A DNA stretch of 64,000 nt from Bacteroidota bacterium (GCA_030706405.1 JAUZOO010000012.1:62001-126000), one strand, 5' to 3'. Shown: positions 38,377-48,662, counted from the first letter of the stretch. The notes: generated by a model from the sequence alone, not told the origin. Program-made: numbers and translations.

Positions 38377-39720
38377 TTATAATTCGCGTACGCTATCTTT
38401 AAACTTGCGGCCGCGGTCTTCGTAATTTTCGAATAGGTCGAAGCTGGCGCAGGCCGGCGAAAGTAATACGGTATCGCCATTTTTAGCCAGTTGGTACGAA
38501 GCTTTGACGGCTTCATCCATCGAATGCGTGTCAATGATAGTCGGAATAATATCTTTAAAAGCTTTGATAATCTTGGTATTGTCAGCCCCAAGACATACAA
38601 TGGCTTTTACCTTTTGTTTTACCAGGTCGAAAAGTTCGGAATAATCGTTTCCTTTATCTGTTCCGCCAACAATCCAAACCGTAGGGTTTGCCATGCTTTC
38701 GAGCGCATACCAAACAGAGTTCACGTTAGTAGCCTTCGAATCGTTGATATAGTCAACGCCATGGATTTTAAGCACAAACTCCAGTCGATGCTCAACGCCT
38801 TGAAAATCGCTCAGGCTTTCGCGGATGATTTCCTTGCGGATGTCGAGTACCCGCCCGGCAATGCCCGCAGCCATAGAGTTATAGGTGTTGTGCTTACCAA
38901 GTAGCGAAAGCTCGTCGAGTGAAATAGCGAAGTCGGTATCCCGATAATTGATCGTGATATTGTTATTTTCGACATAAGCGCCTGGCTTATTTTTTTTGTT
39001 CAGCGAGAATGGTAATTTCTGTGCAGTAACCACGATTTGTTCCAGTTCCCGGATGGTTATTTCGTCATCGGAACAGAAAATGAAATAGTTTTCTTCCGTG
39101 AGGTTCTGCGTAATGCGGAACTTAGAGTTTACATAATTCTGCAACTGATAATCGTAACGATCCAGATGATCGGGGGTGATATTCAGCAGGATGGCAATAT
39201 CGGCACGGAAATCGTACATATTGTCGAGTTGGAAGCTGCTGAGCTCAATCACATAATAATCATAATTTTCGGTAGCAACCTGCATGGCAAAGCTATGACC
39301 GATATTCCCCGCCAGTCCTACGTTTAATCCCGCTTTTTTCAGCATATGATGAATGAGCGAAGTGGTGGTGGTTTTACCGTTACTTCCGGTGATGCAAATT
39401 TTCTTTGCCGAGGTGTATCGTCCGGCAAATTCAATTTCGGAAATGATGTGAATGTCTTTTTCCTTCAGCTTTTTAATCATCGGTGCTTTATCCGGAATGC
39501 CAGGACTTTTGATGACTTCCGAGGCATTAAGGATGAGGCTTTCGGTATGTTGCGATTCTTCGAACGGAATGTCGTACGAAGCCAGTAATTCTTTATATTT
39601 TGGTTTGATGGCCCCGAAATCCGAAACAAAAACATCAAAACCCTGTTTTTTTGCCAGTACAGCTGCGCCAACGCCACTTTCGGCTGCTCCTAGGATAACG
39701 ATTCTGTTATTTTCTTTCAT
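38377..39720 (-). CDS. murD: UDP-MurNAc-L-alanine--D-glutamate ligase
   Basis: 447 residues. Adds D-Glu to UDP-MurNAc-L-Ala. Seen: IVILGAAESGVGAAVLAK, KSPGIPD, CITGSNGKTTTTSLIHH, ELSSFQLD, LNITPDHLDRYD, and NDSKATNVNSVWYALES. In the dcw operon. Confidence 0.97.
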   Translation of the reverse strand: MKENNRIVILGAAESGVGAAVLAKKQGFDVFVSDFGAIKPKYKELLASYDIPFEESQHTESLILNASEVIKSPGIPDKAPMIKKLKEKDIHIISEIEFAGRYTSAKKICITGSNGKTTTTSLIHHMLKKAGLNVGLAGNIGHSFAMQVATENYDYYVIELSSFQLDNMYDFRADIAILLNITPDHLDRYDYQLQNYVNSKFRITQNLTEENYFIFCSDDEITIRELEQIVVTAQKLPFSLNKKNKPGAYVENNNITINYRDTDFAISLDELSLLGKHNTYNSMAAGIAGRVLDIRKEIIRESLSDFQGVEHRLEFVLKIHGVDYINDSKATNVNSVWYALESMANPTVWIVGGTDKGNDYSELFDLVKQKVKAIVCLGADNTKIIKAFKDIIPTIIDTHSMDEAVKASYQLAKNGDTVLLSPACASFDLFENYEDRGRKFKDSVREL

Positions 39721-39731
39721 AACAAAGGCAA

Positions 39732-40982
39732 TTATCTGATTTTTAAAGTTACAATAGTTAAGATAGCCAGCATGATACCGATAATCCAGAAACGAGTCAC
39801 AATTTTGGCTTCGGGATAACCTTTCATCTGGTAATGATGGTGAAGCGGGGCCATCTTGAAGATACGCCGGCCTTCGCCATATTTTTTCTTGGTATATTTA
39901 AAATAAGCTACCTGAATCATTACCGAAAGATTTTCGGCAAGGAAAATTCCGCAGAGTAATGGAATCAGCAATTCTTTACGGATGAGGATGGCGAAAACAC
40001 CGATAATACCGCCGAGTGCAAGACTTCCGGTGTCGCCCATAAAAACCTGCGCGGGGTATGTGTTATACCACAAAAATCCTACCGTAGCCCCGATGAATGC
40101 ACTGATAAACACTACCAGTTCGCCCGTGTTAGGCAGGTACATTATATTTAAGTAATTGGCATAAATTAAGTTACCCGATACGTAGGCAAGAATCCCGAGT
40201 GTAGTCCCGATAATCGCCGACGTTCCGGAGGCCAGCCCGTCGAGCCCGTCTGTGATGTTTGCCCCGTTGGATACGGCGGTAACAATCACAATGATAACCA
40301 CAACCATTACCAACCAATACCAATCTTTGGCATATTGGCCCATAAACCCGATAAGCCTCGAATAACGGAACTCGTGGTTTTTCACAAAAGGAATAGTGGT
40401 TGATGTGGTTTTATAATCGCGGGCAATGTTAGTGGGTTTAAACATTGCTTCGTTAGGATTTACGGCATTTCGCATTTGTAGGTGAACGGCAGGAGTGGCT
40501 GTCTTTTCACGAACCACGGTCTGGGGCGAAAAGTAAAATGTTAACCCAACAATAATGCCTAATGTAATTTGTCCCAACACTTTAAATTTACCCTGAAGGC
40601 CTTGTTTATCTTTTTTGAAAACCTTGATGTAATCGTCTACAAATCCGATAAGTCCCAACCATACGGTAGTGATAATCATCAGGATAACATAAACATTTTT
40701 CAAATCGCAAAACAACAGCGTGGGTACCAGCAACGAAATCAGAATGATAATTCCCCCCATGGTAGGCGTGCCTTTTTTCTGCATCTGTCCTTCGAGACCA
40801 AGGTCGCGAACTGTTTCGCCGATTTGTTTATATCGCAGATAATCGATAATTCGTCTTCCGATAAACAACCCGATTAACAATGAGGTGATAATAGCCAGCG
40901 ATGACCGGAACGAGATGTATTGAAACATACGGGCGCCCGGAAAATCGAGCTTGTCAAGGTATTTGAATAAGTAGTACAGCAT
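39732..40982 (-). CDS. mraY: Phospho-MurNAc-pentapeptide transferase
   Basis: 416 residues, ten membrane helices. Makes lipid I on undecaprenyl phosphate. Seen: [58 protein letters not shown] and [20 protein letters not shown] loop insert of about 70 residues (about 160-225) is typical for Bacteroidota. Confidence 0.98.
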   Translation of the reverse strand: MLYYLFKYLDKLDFPGARMFQYISFRSSLAIITSLLIGLFIGRRIIDYLRYKQIGETVRDLGLEGQMQKKGTPTMGGIIILISLLVPTLLFCDLKNVYVILMIITTVWLGLIGFVDDYIKVFKKDKQGLQGKFKVLGQITLGIIVGLTFYFSPQTVVREKTATPAVHLQMRNAVNPNEAMFKPTNIARDYKTTSTTIPFVKNHEFRYSRLIGFMGQYAKDWYWLVMVVVIIVIVTAVSNGANITDGLDGLASGTSAIIGTTLGILAYVSGNLIYANYLNIMYLPNTGELVVFISAFIGATVGFLWYNTYPAQVFMGDTGSLALGGIIGVFAILIRKELLIPLLCGIFLAENLSVMIQVAYFKYTKKKYGEGRRIFKMAPLHHHYQMKGYPEAKIVTRFWIIGIMLAILTIVTLKIR

Positions 40983-40983
40983 A

Positions 40984-42450
40984 TTAATTATTGCTTAGCA
41001 TTTGAAACTGTTCGCGAACTATTTCTCTATCGTCAAAATGATGTTTAACCCCCTTTACTTCCTGATAATCCTCGTGTCCTTTGCCGGCAACCAGAATGAT
41101 GTCGCCTTTCTGAGCCAACATACATGCTGTACGGATGGCTTCGCGGCGATCGGTAATATTCAGAACTTTGCGCTGATTTGTCGCATCAATGCCGGTCATC
41201 ATCTCGGCGATGATTTCGGTCGGTTCTTCGCTCCGCGGATTGTCGGACGTGAGGATAACCTTCGAGCTGTTGTCTGCAGCGATTTTTGCCATTTCCGGAC
41301 GTTTGGTACGGTCGCGGTCGCCGCCACATCCTACCACGGTAATCAGTTGTTCCTGTCCGGTTCGTATCTGGTTGATCGTCTTTAGAACATTTTCGAGAGC
41401 ATCGGGGGTGTGGGCATAATCTACAATTGCCGTTACTCCCGAGTTGGAACGAATGGTTTCGAACCTTCCGGATACCGAGGTGAGGCTGGAAATTATTTTT
41501 AAGATTTCGATTTTTTCTTGGTCGAGCAATACTGCACTTGCGTAAACTGCCAACAGGTTGTGGGCATTAAACTCACCGATGAAATGAGTCCAAACGTCGG
41601 TGCCATCGATTTGAAGCTGCATTCCTTCAAATTGATTGTCGATGATTTTACAACGGAAGTCGGCCATCGAGCGAAGCGAATAGGTTTTCACCGAAGCTTT
41701 GGTGTTTTGTACCATTATCATTCCGTTGCGGTCGTCGAGGTTGGTTAGGGCAAAGGCGTCTTTAGGCAAATCGTTAAAAAACTTTTGTTTAGCCTTGATG
41801 TATTCGTCAAAAGTTTTATGGAAATCAAGATGATCATGGGTGATGTTCGAAAAGATGGCGCCTGCGAATTTCAACCCTGCAATACGGTGTTGCACAATGG
41901 AGTGCGAGCTAACCTCTATGAAGCAATATTCGCAGCCTTCGTAAACCATTTCGGCCATGAGGCGGTTAAGCTGAATAGCATCGGGTGTGGTGTGCGTCGA
42001 TGCAACTTCGCGGTCATTTACATAATATTTAACAGTTGAAATTAGCCCAGCCTTAAAGCCCAGTTCTTTAAACATATGGTAAAGCAGGGTTACCGTGGTG
42101 GTTTTGCCGTTTGTACCGGTAATGCCTACCAATTTCAGTTTCGATGAAGGATTATCATAAAATGCCGAAGCGATGTACCCCAGAGCTTCGGATGCATCCG
42201 CCACCACCACAAATGTAATATTTGCGGGAGCATTGACCGGAATTTCTTCGCAAACTACGGCTACTGCACCTTTTTCAATAGCCATGGAAATAAAATTATG
42301 CCCGTCGGTTTGGGTGCCGCGTGTTGCAATAAACAAACTGCCCAGCGTAACTTTTCGCGAATCGAAACAAATATCGCTGACCGATATGCTATCGTCTCCG
42401 GTAAGCTGTTTGATAACAACGGGTTTTAGTATGTCCTTCAGTGTCTTCAT
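40984..42450 (-). CDS. murE: UDP-MurNAc-L-Ala-D-Glu--meso-diaminopimelate ligase
   Basis: 488 residues. Adds the third residue of the stem peptide. Seen: [46 protein letters not shown], and the [11 protein letters not shown] segment; the DNPR motif marks meso-DAP specificity. One base separates it from mraY. Confidence 0.97.
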   Translation of the reverse strand: MKTLKDILKPVVIKQLTGDDSISVSDICFDSRKVTLGSLFIATRGTQTDGHNFISMAIEKGAVAVVCEEIPVNAPANITFVVVADASEALGYIASAFYDNPSSKLKLVGITGTNGKTTTVTLLYHMFKELGFKAGLISTVKYYVNDREVASTHTTPDAIQLNRLMAEMVYEGCEYCFIEVSSHSIVQHRIAGLKFAGAIFSNITHDHLDFHKTFDEYIKAKQKFFNDLPKDAFALTNLDDRNGMIMVQNTKASVKTYSLRSMADFRCKIIDNQFEGMQLQIDGTDVWTHFIGEFNAHNLLAVYASAVLLDQEKIEILKIISSLTSVSGRFETIRSNSGVTAIVDYAHTPDALENVLKTINQIRTGQEQLITVVGCGGDRDRTKRPEMAKIAADNSSKVILTSDNPRSEEPTEIIAEMMTGIDATNQRKVLNITDRREAIRTACMLAQKGDIILVAGKGHEDYQEVKGVKHHFDDREIVREQFQMLSNN

Positions 42451-42485
42451 TTCAGTTTTTTTTATGCTTTAGCAGGATGAATATG

Positions 42486-44609
42486 TTATCCCAGACTTAA
42501 TGTCAAATAAATAGTTTCACCGGTTTTGATTCTTGTTCCGGGCATGATGGACTGGGCGGTAATCCGTCCGCGACCTTTAACTACTACTTTTAGCCCGGCA
42601 TTTTCGAGCAGGAACAACGCATCGCGCAAACCCATGTCTACCACGTTGGGCACAAGGCTTGGGGTTACCGTCCTGCTAGTAAAGGCAACGTCCTTGTCCT
42701 TCTTGGAGGTTGTAACCCACTCGGTGCGGTTTTTGTTGCCTGTTACTTCAATGTCGAGTTTATCAAAAATATAGCTCAAATCCTGTTTTTTCCCAGCTTT
42801 CGACACCGGAATATCTACGGGCGATTTTCCGGGTTTTAGCACCGGATGCATGGCCAGGCTTGTGGCATAAACCTTTTCGGCAATTTCCTTAAATACCGGA
42901 CCGGCAACCGAAGCTCCATAATATTCACTGTTGGAAGGTGAGTTTACCACTACAATGCAGGAATATTTAGGGTTATCGGCAGGAAAATAACCCACAAACG
43001 AAGCTTGATAGCTGATGCCGTCTTCGCTTTTGTATCCGAATTTTTGTTTGGCAATCTGTGCTGTCCCTGTTTTTCCGGCAATTTTAACTTTGCAGTTTGG
43101 CATGCTGAGGTTTTTGGCGGTGCCTTCTTCCACAACCCCTTCGAGCATTTCTTTTACTTTTTCGAGAGTTGAGTTGGAGCATATTGATGATTCGATAACA
43201 TCAGGACCAAAGGTTTTAACCGTTTTGCCGTGATAAAGAATTGCTTTTACAAATCGGGGCTTTACCATTTTGCCATCGTTGGCAATGGCGTTATATAGTG
43301 TAAGCGTATGAATGGGCGCCAGTTTTACTTCATAACCAATTGACATCCAAGGGAGAGAAATACCTGACCAGTGTTTGTCGCCGGGGTATTTAATTTCCGG
43401 GGTTCCTTCACCACGAATTTCGAGGTTGAGCTTCTGGTTTAATTTCATGCCATAAATACGGTCAATAAATTGACGTTCCTTACCGGTATAATATTTGGTA
43501 ATGATTTTAGAAACCCCTACGTTCGATGAATGTTCGAATACCTGTTTTACAGTAATTTTGCCAAGACCTTTATCTTCGCTGTCTTTCATCTGTTTTTCGT
43601 AATAAGACACAGTTCCGTCGCCGGTGTTTACGGTGTCGGAAAGCTGAATATATCCATCTTCGAATGCAGCCATTAAAGAGGCCAATTTAAACGTAGAGCC
43701 CGGTTCTGTGGTTTCACCGATGGCATAGTTATAGGTTTCGCGGTAATTCCCGTTGGCATCTCGCTCCAGATTTGTGATGGCCTTAATTTCGCCGGTGCTC
43801 ACTTCCATAAGTACGGCGCATCCGTGGTGTGCGTTGTGTGACTGGAGTTGTTTGCGAAGCGCATTTTCGGCCACATCCTGAATGTTTACGTCGAGGGTTG
43901 AAACAACGTCGTTACCGTCTTGAGGGTCCACTTCGTTATCATCGTTAACAGGCATCCAAACGCCGCCCGAGAGACGTTGCATGAGCCGTACGCCTTTTAC
44001 ACCACGTAAATACTGGTCAAATCCGCCTTCGATGCCCACCACATTGCCCGCATCACTCTTGCTTAGGTAACCAATGGTACGCGAAGCCAAACTTTGATGA
44101 GGCTGAAACCTTACATTTTCCTGCATGGCAATCATCCCGCTTTTGTTTTTTCCCAACCGGAACAAGGGAAAGGTTTTGAGCGTTTTTAACTGATTGAAGT
44201 CCACCTTCCGGCGAACGAGATAAAATCGGCGACCTTCTTTATAGGCCTGTTGCATGTCTTTTTTATAGGCGTTTGAAGATTTATCTTTAAACAATTTTGA
44301 AAGACAAAGCGACAGAGAGTCAAGATTTTCCTGAAAAACTTCTTTTTCGAGACCTCTGGCTTTCAGGTCCATGCGGATTTCGTAAAAAGGGATACTGCTA
44401 GCCAGAAGTCGCCCATCTGTAGCCAGAATATCGCCACGATTAGGAGAAATGGTAATATCTTTGAGCGTAATTGCTTTGGCTTTCTCGCGGTATTTAGGGC
44501 CTTGTACAAACTGAAGGAATATAATCCGGCCAATGATAACAAAGCCTAAAAGCAAAAAGCAAAAATAAATAATCCCTGCCCGAAATAATATTTCTTTTTT
44601 AATTGACAT
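42486..44609 (-). CDS. ftsI: Septal peptidoglycan transpeptidase (penicillin-binding protein 3) with PASTA domain
   Basis: 707 residues from ATG 44609. The frame runs open to 44714, but that part overlaps the ftsL-like gene and lacks family similarity. N-terminal membrane helix (GIIYFCFLLLGFVIIGRIIFL), dimerisation domain, transpeptidase with GSTFKLAS (active Ser), HSSNVG and AGKTGTAQ. The end carries a PASTA domain (VPNVVDMGLRDALFLLENAGL), found in FtsI of this phylum but not in Proteobacteria. Confidence 0.95.
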   Translation of the reverse strand: MSIKKEILFRAGIIYFCFLLLGFVIIGRIIFLQFVQGPKYREKAKAITLKDITISPNRGDILATDGRLLASSIPFYEIRMDLKARGLEKEVFQENLDSLSLCLSKLFKDKSSNAYKKDMQQAYKEGRRFYLVRRKVDFNQLKTLKTFPLFRLGKNKSGMIAMQENVRFQPHQSLASRTIGYLSKSDAGNVVGIEGGFDQYLRGVKGVRLMQRLSGGVWMPVNDDNEVDPQDGNDVVSTLDVNIQDVAENALRKQLQSHNAHHGCAVLMEVSTGEIKAITNLERDANGNYRETYNYAIGETTEPGSTFKLASLMAAFEDGYIQLSDTVNTGDGTVSYYEKQMKDSEDKGLGKITVKQVFEHSSNVGVSKIITKYYTGKERQFIDRIYGMKLNQKLNLEIRGEGTPEIKYPGDKHWSGISLPWMSIGYEVKLAPIHTLTLYNAIANDGKMVKPRFVKAILYHGKTVKTFGPDVIESSICSNSTLEKVKEMLEGVVEEGTAKNLSMPNCKVKIAGKTGTAQIAKQKFGYKSEDGISYQASFVGYFPADNPKYSCIVVVNSPSNSEYYGASVAGPVFKEIAEKVYATSLAMHPVLKPGKSPVDIPVSKAGKKQDLSYIFDKLDIEVTGNKNRTEWVTTSKKDKDVAFTSRTVTPSLVPNVVDMGLRDALFLLENAGLKVVVKGRGRITAQSIMPGTRIKTGETIYLTLSLG

Positions 44610-44667
44610 TGTTTGTATTCCCTGTTGTTGTTTGATGCAATTTACAGATTTACAGAGGCCTATTTTG

Positions 44668-45048
44668 CTATTTTTTGATTTTGATAGGAGGCGTTGTTGA
44701 TTCTTCCAGTCCAAGTTGTTCCTGATTTACCATCTTTATCACTTCGGACTGTTTACTGATAAACATGAGCTCCGAGGCGGTGGTTATGGATTCGGCGCGC
44801 AAATCTACAACTTCCTGTTGCAGCTTGGTCATTCCACGAATTACTTTTTCAGCGTGGTAACGGTTACCTATATATATAGCAGCCAAAAAGCTCAGAAAGA
44901 AAATAAAAGGCAATTGTTGCGACAACGTTTTGCGAGTAAGAATAGTTCCGTCAATTAATTCCTTGATTGACGCTTTCTTATATTCCTTACTCTCAATCTT
45001 AGGGTCGATAAATTCTTCTACTTCTTCTTTGGACTTTGCTTTTGCCAT
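44668..45048 (-). CDS. ftsL: FtsL-like cell division protein
   Basis: 126 residues. Acidic cytosolic start, one membrane helix (LPFIFFLSFLAAIYIGNRYHA), then a predicted periplasmic coiled coil (KLQQEVVDLRAESITTASEL). Sequence similarity to FtsL is weak as usual; the call rests on topology, size and position between rsmH and ftsI. Confidence 0.82.
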   Translation of the reverse strand: MAKAKSKEEVEEFIDPKIESKEYKKASIKELIDGTILTRKTLSQQLPFIFFLSFLAAIYIGNRYHAEKVIRGMTKLQQEVVDLRAESITTASELMFISKQSEVIKMVNQEQLGLEESTTPPIKIKK

Positions 45049-45067
45049 CGCTTGTAACTATTTGATA

Positions 45068-45967
45068 TTATTGTTTTTCGCCAATTCTCAGTTTTGCACT
45101 TCTCGACCGGGTATTGGCTACAAGTTCTTCTTCTGAAGCAGTAATTACTTTGTTATTCAAAGCTTTAAACGGTGCTATCGGATTTCCGAAGAAATCCTTT
45201 TCGATTTTTCCTTCGAAATTTCCGCTTTTAATAAAGTTTTTGACCAACCGGTCTTCGAGTGAATGGTAGGTGATTACCACCAACCTGCCTCCCGGATCCA
45301 TAACCTCGCTACAATGAAGAAGCATCATTTTTAAGGATTCGAGCTCCCGGTTAACCTCTATGCGCAAGGCCTGATAAACTTTGGCCAGATACTTATTTTC
45401 TGCTCCCCGTGGGATACAATATTTAATCGCTTCAATCAACTGCTCGCTGGTTTGAATCTTTGTCTGCGCCCGATAGGCAACAATGGCATAAGCTAATTTA
45501 TGGGCATTGTCAACTTCTCCGTACTCCCTGAAAAGGCTTCGGAGCTGAATATCGGTATACTGATTGAGAATTTCGCTTGCAGTGATGTTGGCCGAAGGGT
45601 TCATCCGCATGTCGAGCGGCGAGTTGCCCTGAAAGGTAAAACCTCGCTCCACCGTGTCGAAATGGTGCGACGAAACGCCCAAATCGGCAAGTAACCCGTC
45701 TATTTTCGCGATGTTGTTGAACTTCAAAAAGTTTTTCAGAAACCGAAAATTGCCCCGACAAAAGATAAATCTTGGGTCGTCAATCTGGTTTTCCATGGCA
45801 TCGGGATCCTGATCAAAACTGACCAGTTTGCCTTCGCCCATCCGGTTCAGGATTTCACGCGAGTGCCCGCCACCTCCGAACGTAACATCGACATAAATCC
45901 CACCTGGTTTGATATTCAACCCTTCAATACTTTCGTTAAGTAAAACCGGTGTGTGATATGTCGTCAT
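45068..45967 (-). CDS. rsmH: 16S rRNA (cytosine-1402 N4) methyltransferase
   Basis: 299 residues. Uses SAM to methylate C1402 in the 30S P-site. Seen: HTPVLLNESIEGL, DVTFGGGGHSREIL, DGLLADLGVSSHHFD, RGFTFQGNSPLDMRM, and the conserved VITYHSLEDRLVKNF. Overlaps mraZ by 4 bases. Confidence 0.97.
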   Translation of the reverse strand: MTTYHTPVLLNESIEGLNIKPGGIYVDVTFGGGGHSREILNRMGEGKLVSFDQDPDAMENQIDDPRFIFCRGNFRFLKNFLKFNNIAKIDGLLADLGVSSHHFDTVERGFTFQGNSPLDMRMNPSANITASEILNQYTDIQLRSLFREYGEVDNAHKLAYAIVAYRAQTKIQTSEQLIEAIKYCIPRGAENKYLAKVYQALRIEVNRELESLKMMLLHCSEVMDPGGRLVVITYHSLEDRLVKNFIKSGNFEGKIEKDFFGNPIAPFKALNNKVITASEEELVANTRSRSAKLRIGEKQ

Positions 45968-46437
45968 TCGCTTGGTTTATTAATATTTCCGCCTAGTATT
46001 TTGTCGGCAAGTGCACCAAAATCGGCAATTTCTTCGCTGGTCTTATCGTAAAGTTCTTTCGACCATATTTCTATTTTTCCCAGTTGCCCGGCCAGTACAA
46101 CTTCCTTTTCTTTGCCGATGTCCACCAGGTTTAATAAGCGAGAGGGAATTACAAACCGGTTATTGCTATCTGTTTCAACTTCAGCGGTATCTTTAAAAAA
46201 TTCGCGTAGAAACCGGTTGTGTTCTTTGTTATAGGGATTGATGTTTTGCCTGATGAGCTGGTTTTGCCTTTCCCATTCGTCCATAGGATAAAGTACCAGG
46301 CATTTTTCATAAATATCTTTTTTAATGACAAACCTATCCTGGGCGGCCTGCGGCATCTGTTTTTTAAATGCAGCCGGCAACATTACACGCCCCTTAGCGT
46401 CTATTTTACAGGTGTAATCGCCGATAAATATTGTCAT
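45964..46437 (-). CDS. mraZ: Transcriptional regulator MraZ
   Basis: 157 residues from ATG 46437; a longer frame to 46485 runs into the operator repeats and is rejected. Two AbrB-like halves: FIGDYTCKIDAKGRVMLPAAF and the DSNNRFVIPSRLL motif. MraZ represses its own dcw operon by binding tandem GTGG-type boxes, four of which lie 45-80 bases upstream here. First gene of the cluster. Confidence 0.96.
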   Translation of the reverse strand: MTIFIGDYTCKIDAKGRVMLPAAFKKQMPQAAQDRFVIKKDIYEKCLVLYPMDEWERQNQLIRQNINPYNKEHNRFLREFFKDTAEVETDSNNRFVIPSRLLNLVDIGKEKEVVLAGQLGKIEIWSKELYDKTSEEIADFGALADKILGGNINKPSE

Positions 46438-46481
46438 TACTAATTGATTATAATCGCGATGTAAAAATATATAATTTCCAT

Positions 46482-46515
46482 CCACTTTTTACCACATTGT
46501 TCCACTTTTTACCAC
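46482..46515 (-). promoter_or_regulatory. MraZ operator: four GTGG boxes at 10-bp spacing
   Basis: On the minus strand GTGG occurs at 46515-46512, 46505-46502, 46495-46492 and 46485-46482, exactly 10 bp apart, produced by a perfect 20-bp tandem duplication at 46481-46500 and 46501-46520. MraZ of other bacteria binds arrays of short G-rich boxes with one helical turn spacing. A weak -7-like TATATTTTT (minus strand, around 46472-46464) sits just downstream. Confidence 0.8.
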
Positions 46516-46850
46516 ATTGTTGATAACTTTTTAATTGCTTGTGTCTGGCTTTCAGCATATAGTTTGATCCAAATATAGCCCACAAGTAAGAATATGACTG
46601 ATTCTAAGTTAAAAGATGCCGTCCAATATTAATAGTGCTTTCCAAATAGAAAAATGACATTTATGAAGATTATATTACTTAGGCGCAATAAATACTGACA
46701 ATAAGCACATTAAAAATACATTCGAGTTACCAATACGCAATACAATAATACATTAAAATATTTACTTTGTATTATTTATTTTAGTTTCACGCAATTTTGT
46801 AATACAAATTTTATATATTTATACATTCGTATTACAAAAAATGCTTTTCA
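46516..46850. other. Intergenic region at the boundary of the accessory region, with palindromic operator-like motifs
   Basis: AT-rich. The right half repeats a TTTGTAnTA/TAnTACAAA theme: TTTGTATTA at 46766-46774, an odd-centred palindrome TTTGTAATACAAA at 46796-46808, and GTATTACAAA at 46829-46838 just before the next start codon. Spacing between the last two is about three helical turns. This could be an autoregulatory operator of the neighbouring gene. No gene is seen in 46516-46850. Confidence 0.5.
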
Positions 46851-47435
46851 ATGAGTAATCCTAAAAGTTTAAGATTTGACCGTATCTTAACCAGTAAAAT
46901 TGAAAAAAACGCACAAAACAAGAGCGTCACTTTCTCTAAGAGTGTTGTTGAAATTTTAGAAGATTATTTCACTTTTACGCAGGAAGTCACTTATGAATTA
47001 GACGGCATAAATTACTACCCTATCCACTTAACAAACGAAGAACTTATCATGATTATGGACGAGTTTCTTTCTCAAATTAGTGATGGATCTAACTGCCAAG
47101 TAAAAGTAAGGAAAGATAGTGGAGGAAAAGGTATTGACTTTCAAGTGAATTTCTATTCGGAATATAAATCTAAAAACATTAAAAAAATAAGATATACATT
47201 TTCAATAAATGCGAATTGGAAACTAGCCAATGTAAACAAGCACTGGATTTCAGAGACAAGTGAAATCCAGAAGGAATTATTTAAAGGAATGCCTGAGTTG
47301 AAAATTCATACAATCAATAACCTTTTACAAGATAGCCTAAAATCCAATTACTCCCCAGAGGTTAACTCAAATTTTAAAGAAGACAGCTGGAAAACTCTAT
47401 TTGAAAAAAAATATCCAATATTGAAATTAATTTAG
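46851..47435 (+). CDS. Unknown protein with ribbon-helix-helix-like N-terminus
   Basis: 194 residues, AT-rich. I do not recognise the family. Residues 6-38 (SLRFDRILTSKIEKNAQNK followed by VTFSKSVVEILEDYF) have the strand-helix-helix look of Arc/MetJ-type DNA-binding proteins. The rest is mixed alpha/beta with many Lys and Asn. No signal peptide or membrane segment. Upstream lie repeated TTTGTAnTAC motifs that it might bind. It stands alone at the left edge of the accessory region. Confidence 0.6.
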   Translation: MSNPKSLRFDRILTSKIEKNAQNKSVTFSKSVVEILEDYFTFTQEVTYELDGINYYPIHLTNEELIMIMDEFLSQISDGSNCQVKVRKDSGGKGIDFQVNFYSEYKSKNIKKIRYTFSINANWKLANVNKHWISETSEIQKELFKGMPELKIHTINNLLQDSLKSNYSPEVNSNFKEDSWKTLFEKKYPILKLI

Positions 47436-47727
47436 AATAGCATAAAAACTATCAGATTTGCAATTCACAGTGTTGCCAATTACCAAACATTTTCAGGTGA
47501 CTTAAAATATCTCTTTAATAAACTAATCAAGTTGATTATTTATTAGAGCCAAATTATAATTTAAACCTTCCTTTCCGTGATGATTTTTTCCGACAGCTAA
47601 TTGCATTGAGATGTTGAACTGTTGTAGTTAGTTGATCTGAAAAATGTAGACTCCTATAGTGATTCATTAGATTAACGAAAGTAAGCAATCTTCGAAAGAT
47701 ATCTTTCCCCACTGTAAATTACCAACA
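47436..47727. other. Non-coding gap between the unknown gene and the S24 repressor gene
   Basis: 292 bases, AT-rich. The only structure I see is a perfect 14-bp palindrome GAAAGATATCTTTC at 47694-47707, 20 bases beyond the repressor stop; it has no T-run and so is not a clear terminator. Confidence 0.5.
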
Positions 47728-48537
47728 TTAAGTTTTGCTTATTTGTCGTTTTATCTGTTCCACTTCCCGGGTAAGATCCAACAATTTTTCCCGCATCATT
47801 TCATCCGGGTTCGATGGGTTGGGAATTTCGGAACTTATAAAATTGACAAACCGCCAAACCTCCCTGATGTCAGTAACCTTAACATCATACGGTTTATATA
47901 GCGGATTAAGTGAATAAAGCCGAAGAATCCCCTCGTCTTGAATAAGGTTATCCACCACTTTAAACACCACCCCGTCGTCTTGTGTTAAGATGATGTAAGC
48001 CTTCCCGCTCTGTATCGAATACCAGTCCTGCACAAAATCGCCCGTAATCCATGCACCTTCAGGAATGGGCAGCATCGAATCCCCGCTTATCTGAAACGAC
48101 CGGTATTTGCGGTTTGGTGAGAGAAAAGGAAGCTGAAACCTGGGCAGGTCATGGATATATTCCGGGTCGGCATACCCCGTTACATATCCGGCTTTGGCTT
48201 TCTCCGGTACAAGTTCTATATTTTCATTGTTCGAACGGTCGGTCGTCTTTGAGAGAATCCTCAGTTGACTGCCCCGGATGTAAACATCGTTGCCCCGTTC
48301 CAGTTCCGACAGTTGAAACTCCGACAGCTTGGATAAATCTATCTTCAATAACGTATCAATGGCTATCCCGAAGTAATTGGACAAAGCAATCAACACTTCA
48401 ATACTCGGCTTCGAATTTCCAACTTCAATACCCGTATAGGTCGAACGTTTTATGTTGACCGTAAAAGCGACATCGTCCTGCGTCCGTTTTCGCCTCTTTC
48501 TCAATAATGAAAGGTTTTCAGCCAGATAGATTTCCAT
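47728..48537 (-). CDS. XRE-type HTH repressor with S24 (LexA-like) peptidase domain
   Basis: 269 residues. 1-65: helix-turn-helix (LRKRRKRTQDDVAF, SYTGIEVGNSKPS-like region). Then a linker and an S24 domain: candidate cleavage bond A116-G117 in KAKAGY, nucleophile S154 in SGDSMLP, general base K193 in VVFKVV; the Ser-Lys spacing fits LexA/UmuD/CI. Residues about 245-269 form a short C-terminal coiled coil. Likely a damage-cleaved repressor of the divergent Pol IV/DnaE2 genes. It functions like LexA although its DNA-binding half is CI-like. Confidence 0.9.
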   Translation of the reverse strand: MEIYLAENLSLLRKRRKRTQDDVAFTVNIKRSTYTGIEVGNSKPSIEVLIALSNYFGIAIDTLLKIDLSKLSEFQLSELERGNDVYIRGSQLRILSKTTDRSNNENIELVPEKAKAGYVTGYADPEYIHDLPRFQLPFLSPNRKYRSFQISGDSMLPIPEGAWITGDFVQDWYSIQSGKAYIILTQDDGVVFKVVDNLIQDEGILRLYSLNPLYKPYDVKVTDIREVWRFVNFISSEIPNPSNPDEMMREKLLDLTREVEQIKRQISKT

Positions 48538-48608
48538 GATAGAACTCTCAAATTTTAATGATTGATGGAGCTAAATTATAAAGAATAGTTTATATTATCA
48601 ACAAATAA

Positions 48609-48629
48609 AATGTTGGTAACACAAACATT
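48609..48629. promoter_or_regulatory. Candidate operator of the S24 repressor
   Basis: Inverted repeat AATGTT-N9-AACATT in the 125-base divergent region, overlapping a second inner TGTTGGTAACA. It lies between the two start codons and 34 bases before the Pol IV ATG, where a repressor would block transcription. A strong Shine-Dalgarno, AGGAGG at 48650-48655, precedes the Pol IV ATG, which is unusual in this phylum. Confidence 0.5.
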
Positions 48630-48662
48630 AATACCCGCTAAAAACAACAGGAGGGCAGCGTC

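Noticed and set aside
44610-44714. Longer N-terminus of FtsI
   Set aside because: It would overlap ftsL, and the extra residues are not like FtsI; ATG 44609 leads directly into the membrane helix.
47694-47707. Palindrome GAAAGATATCTTTC as a terminator or operator
   Set aside because: No T-run, no second copy and not next to a start codon; chance in AT-rich sequence is plausible.
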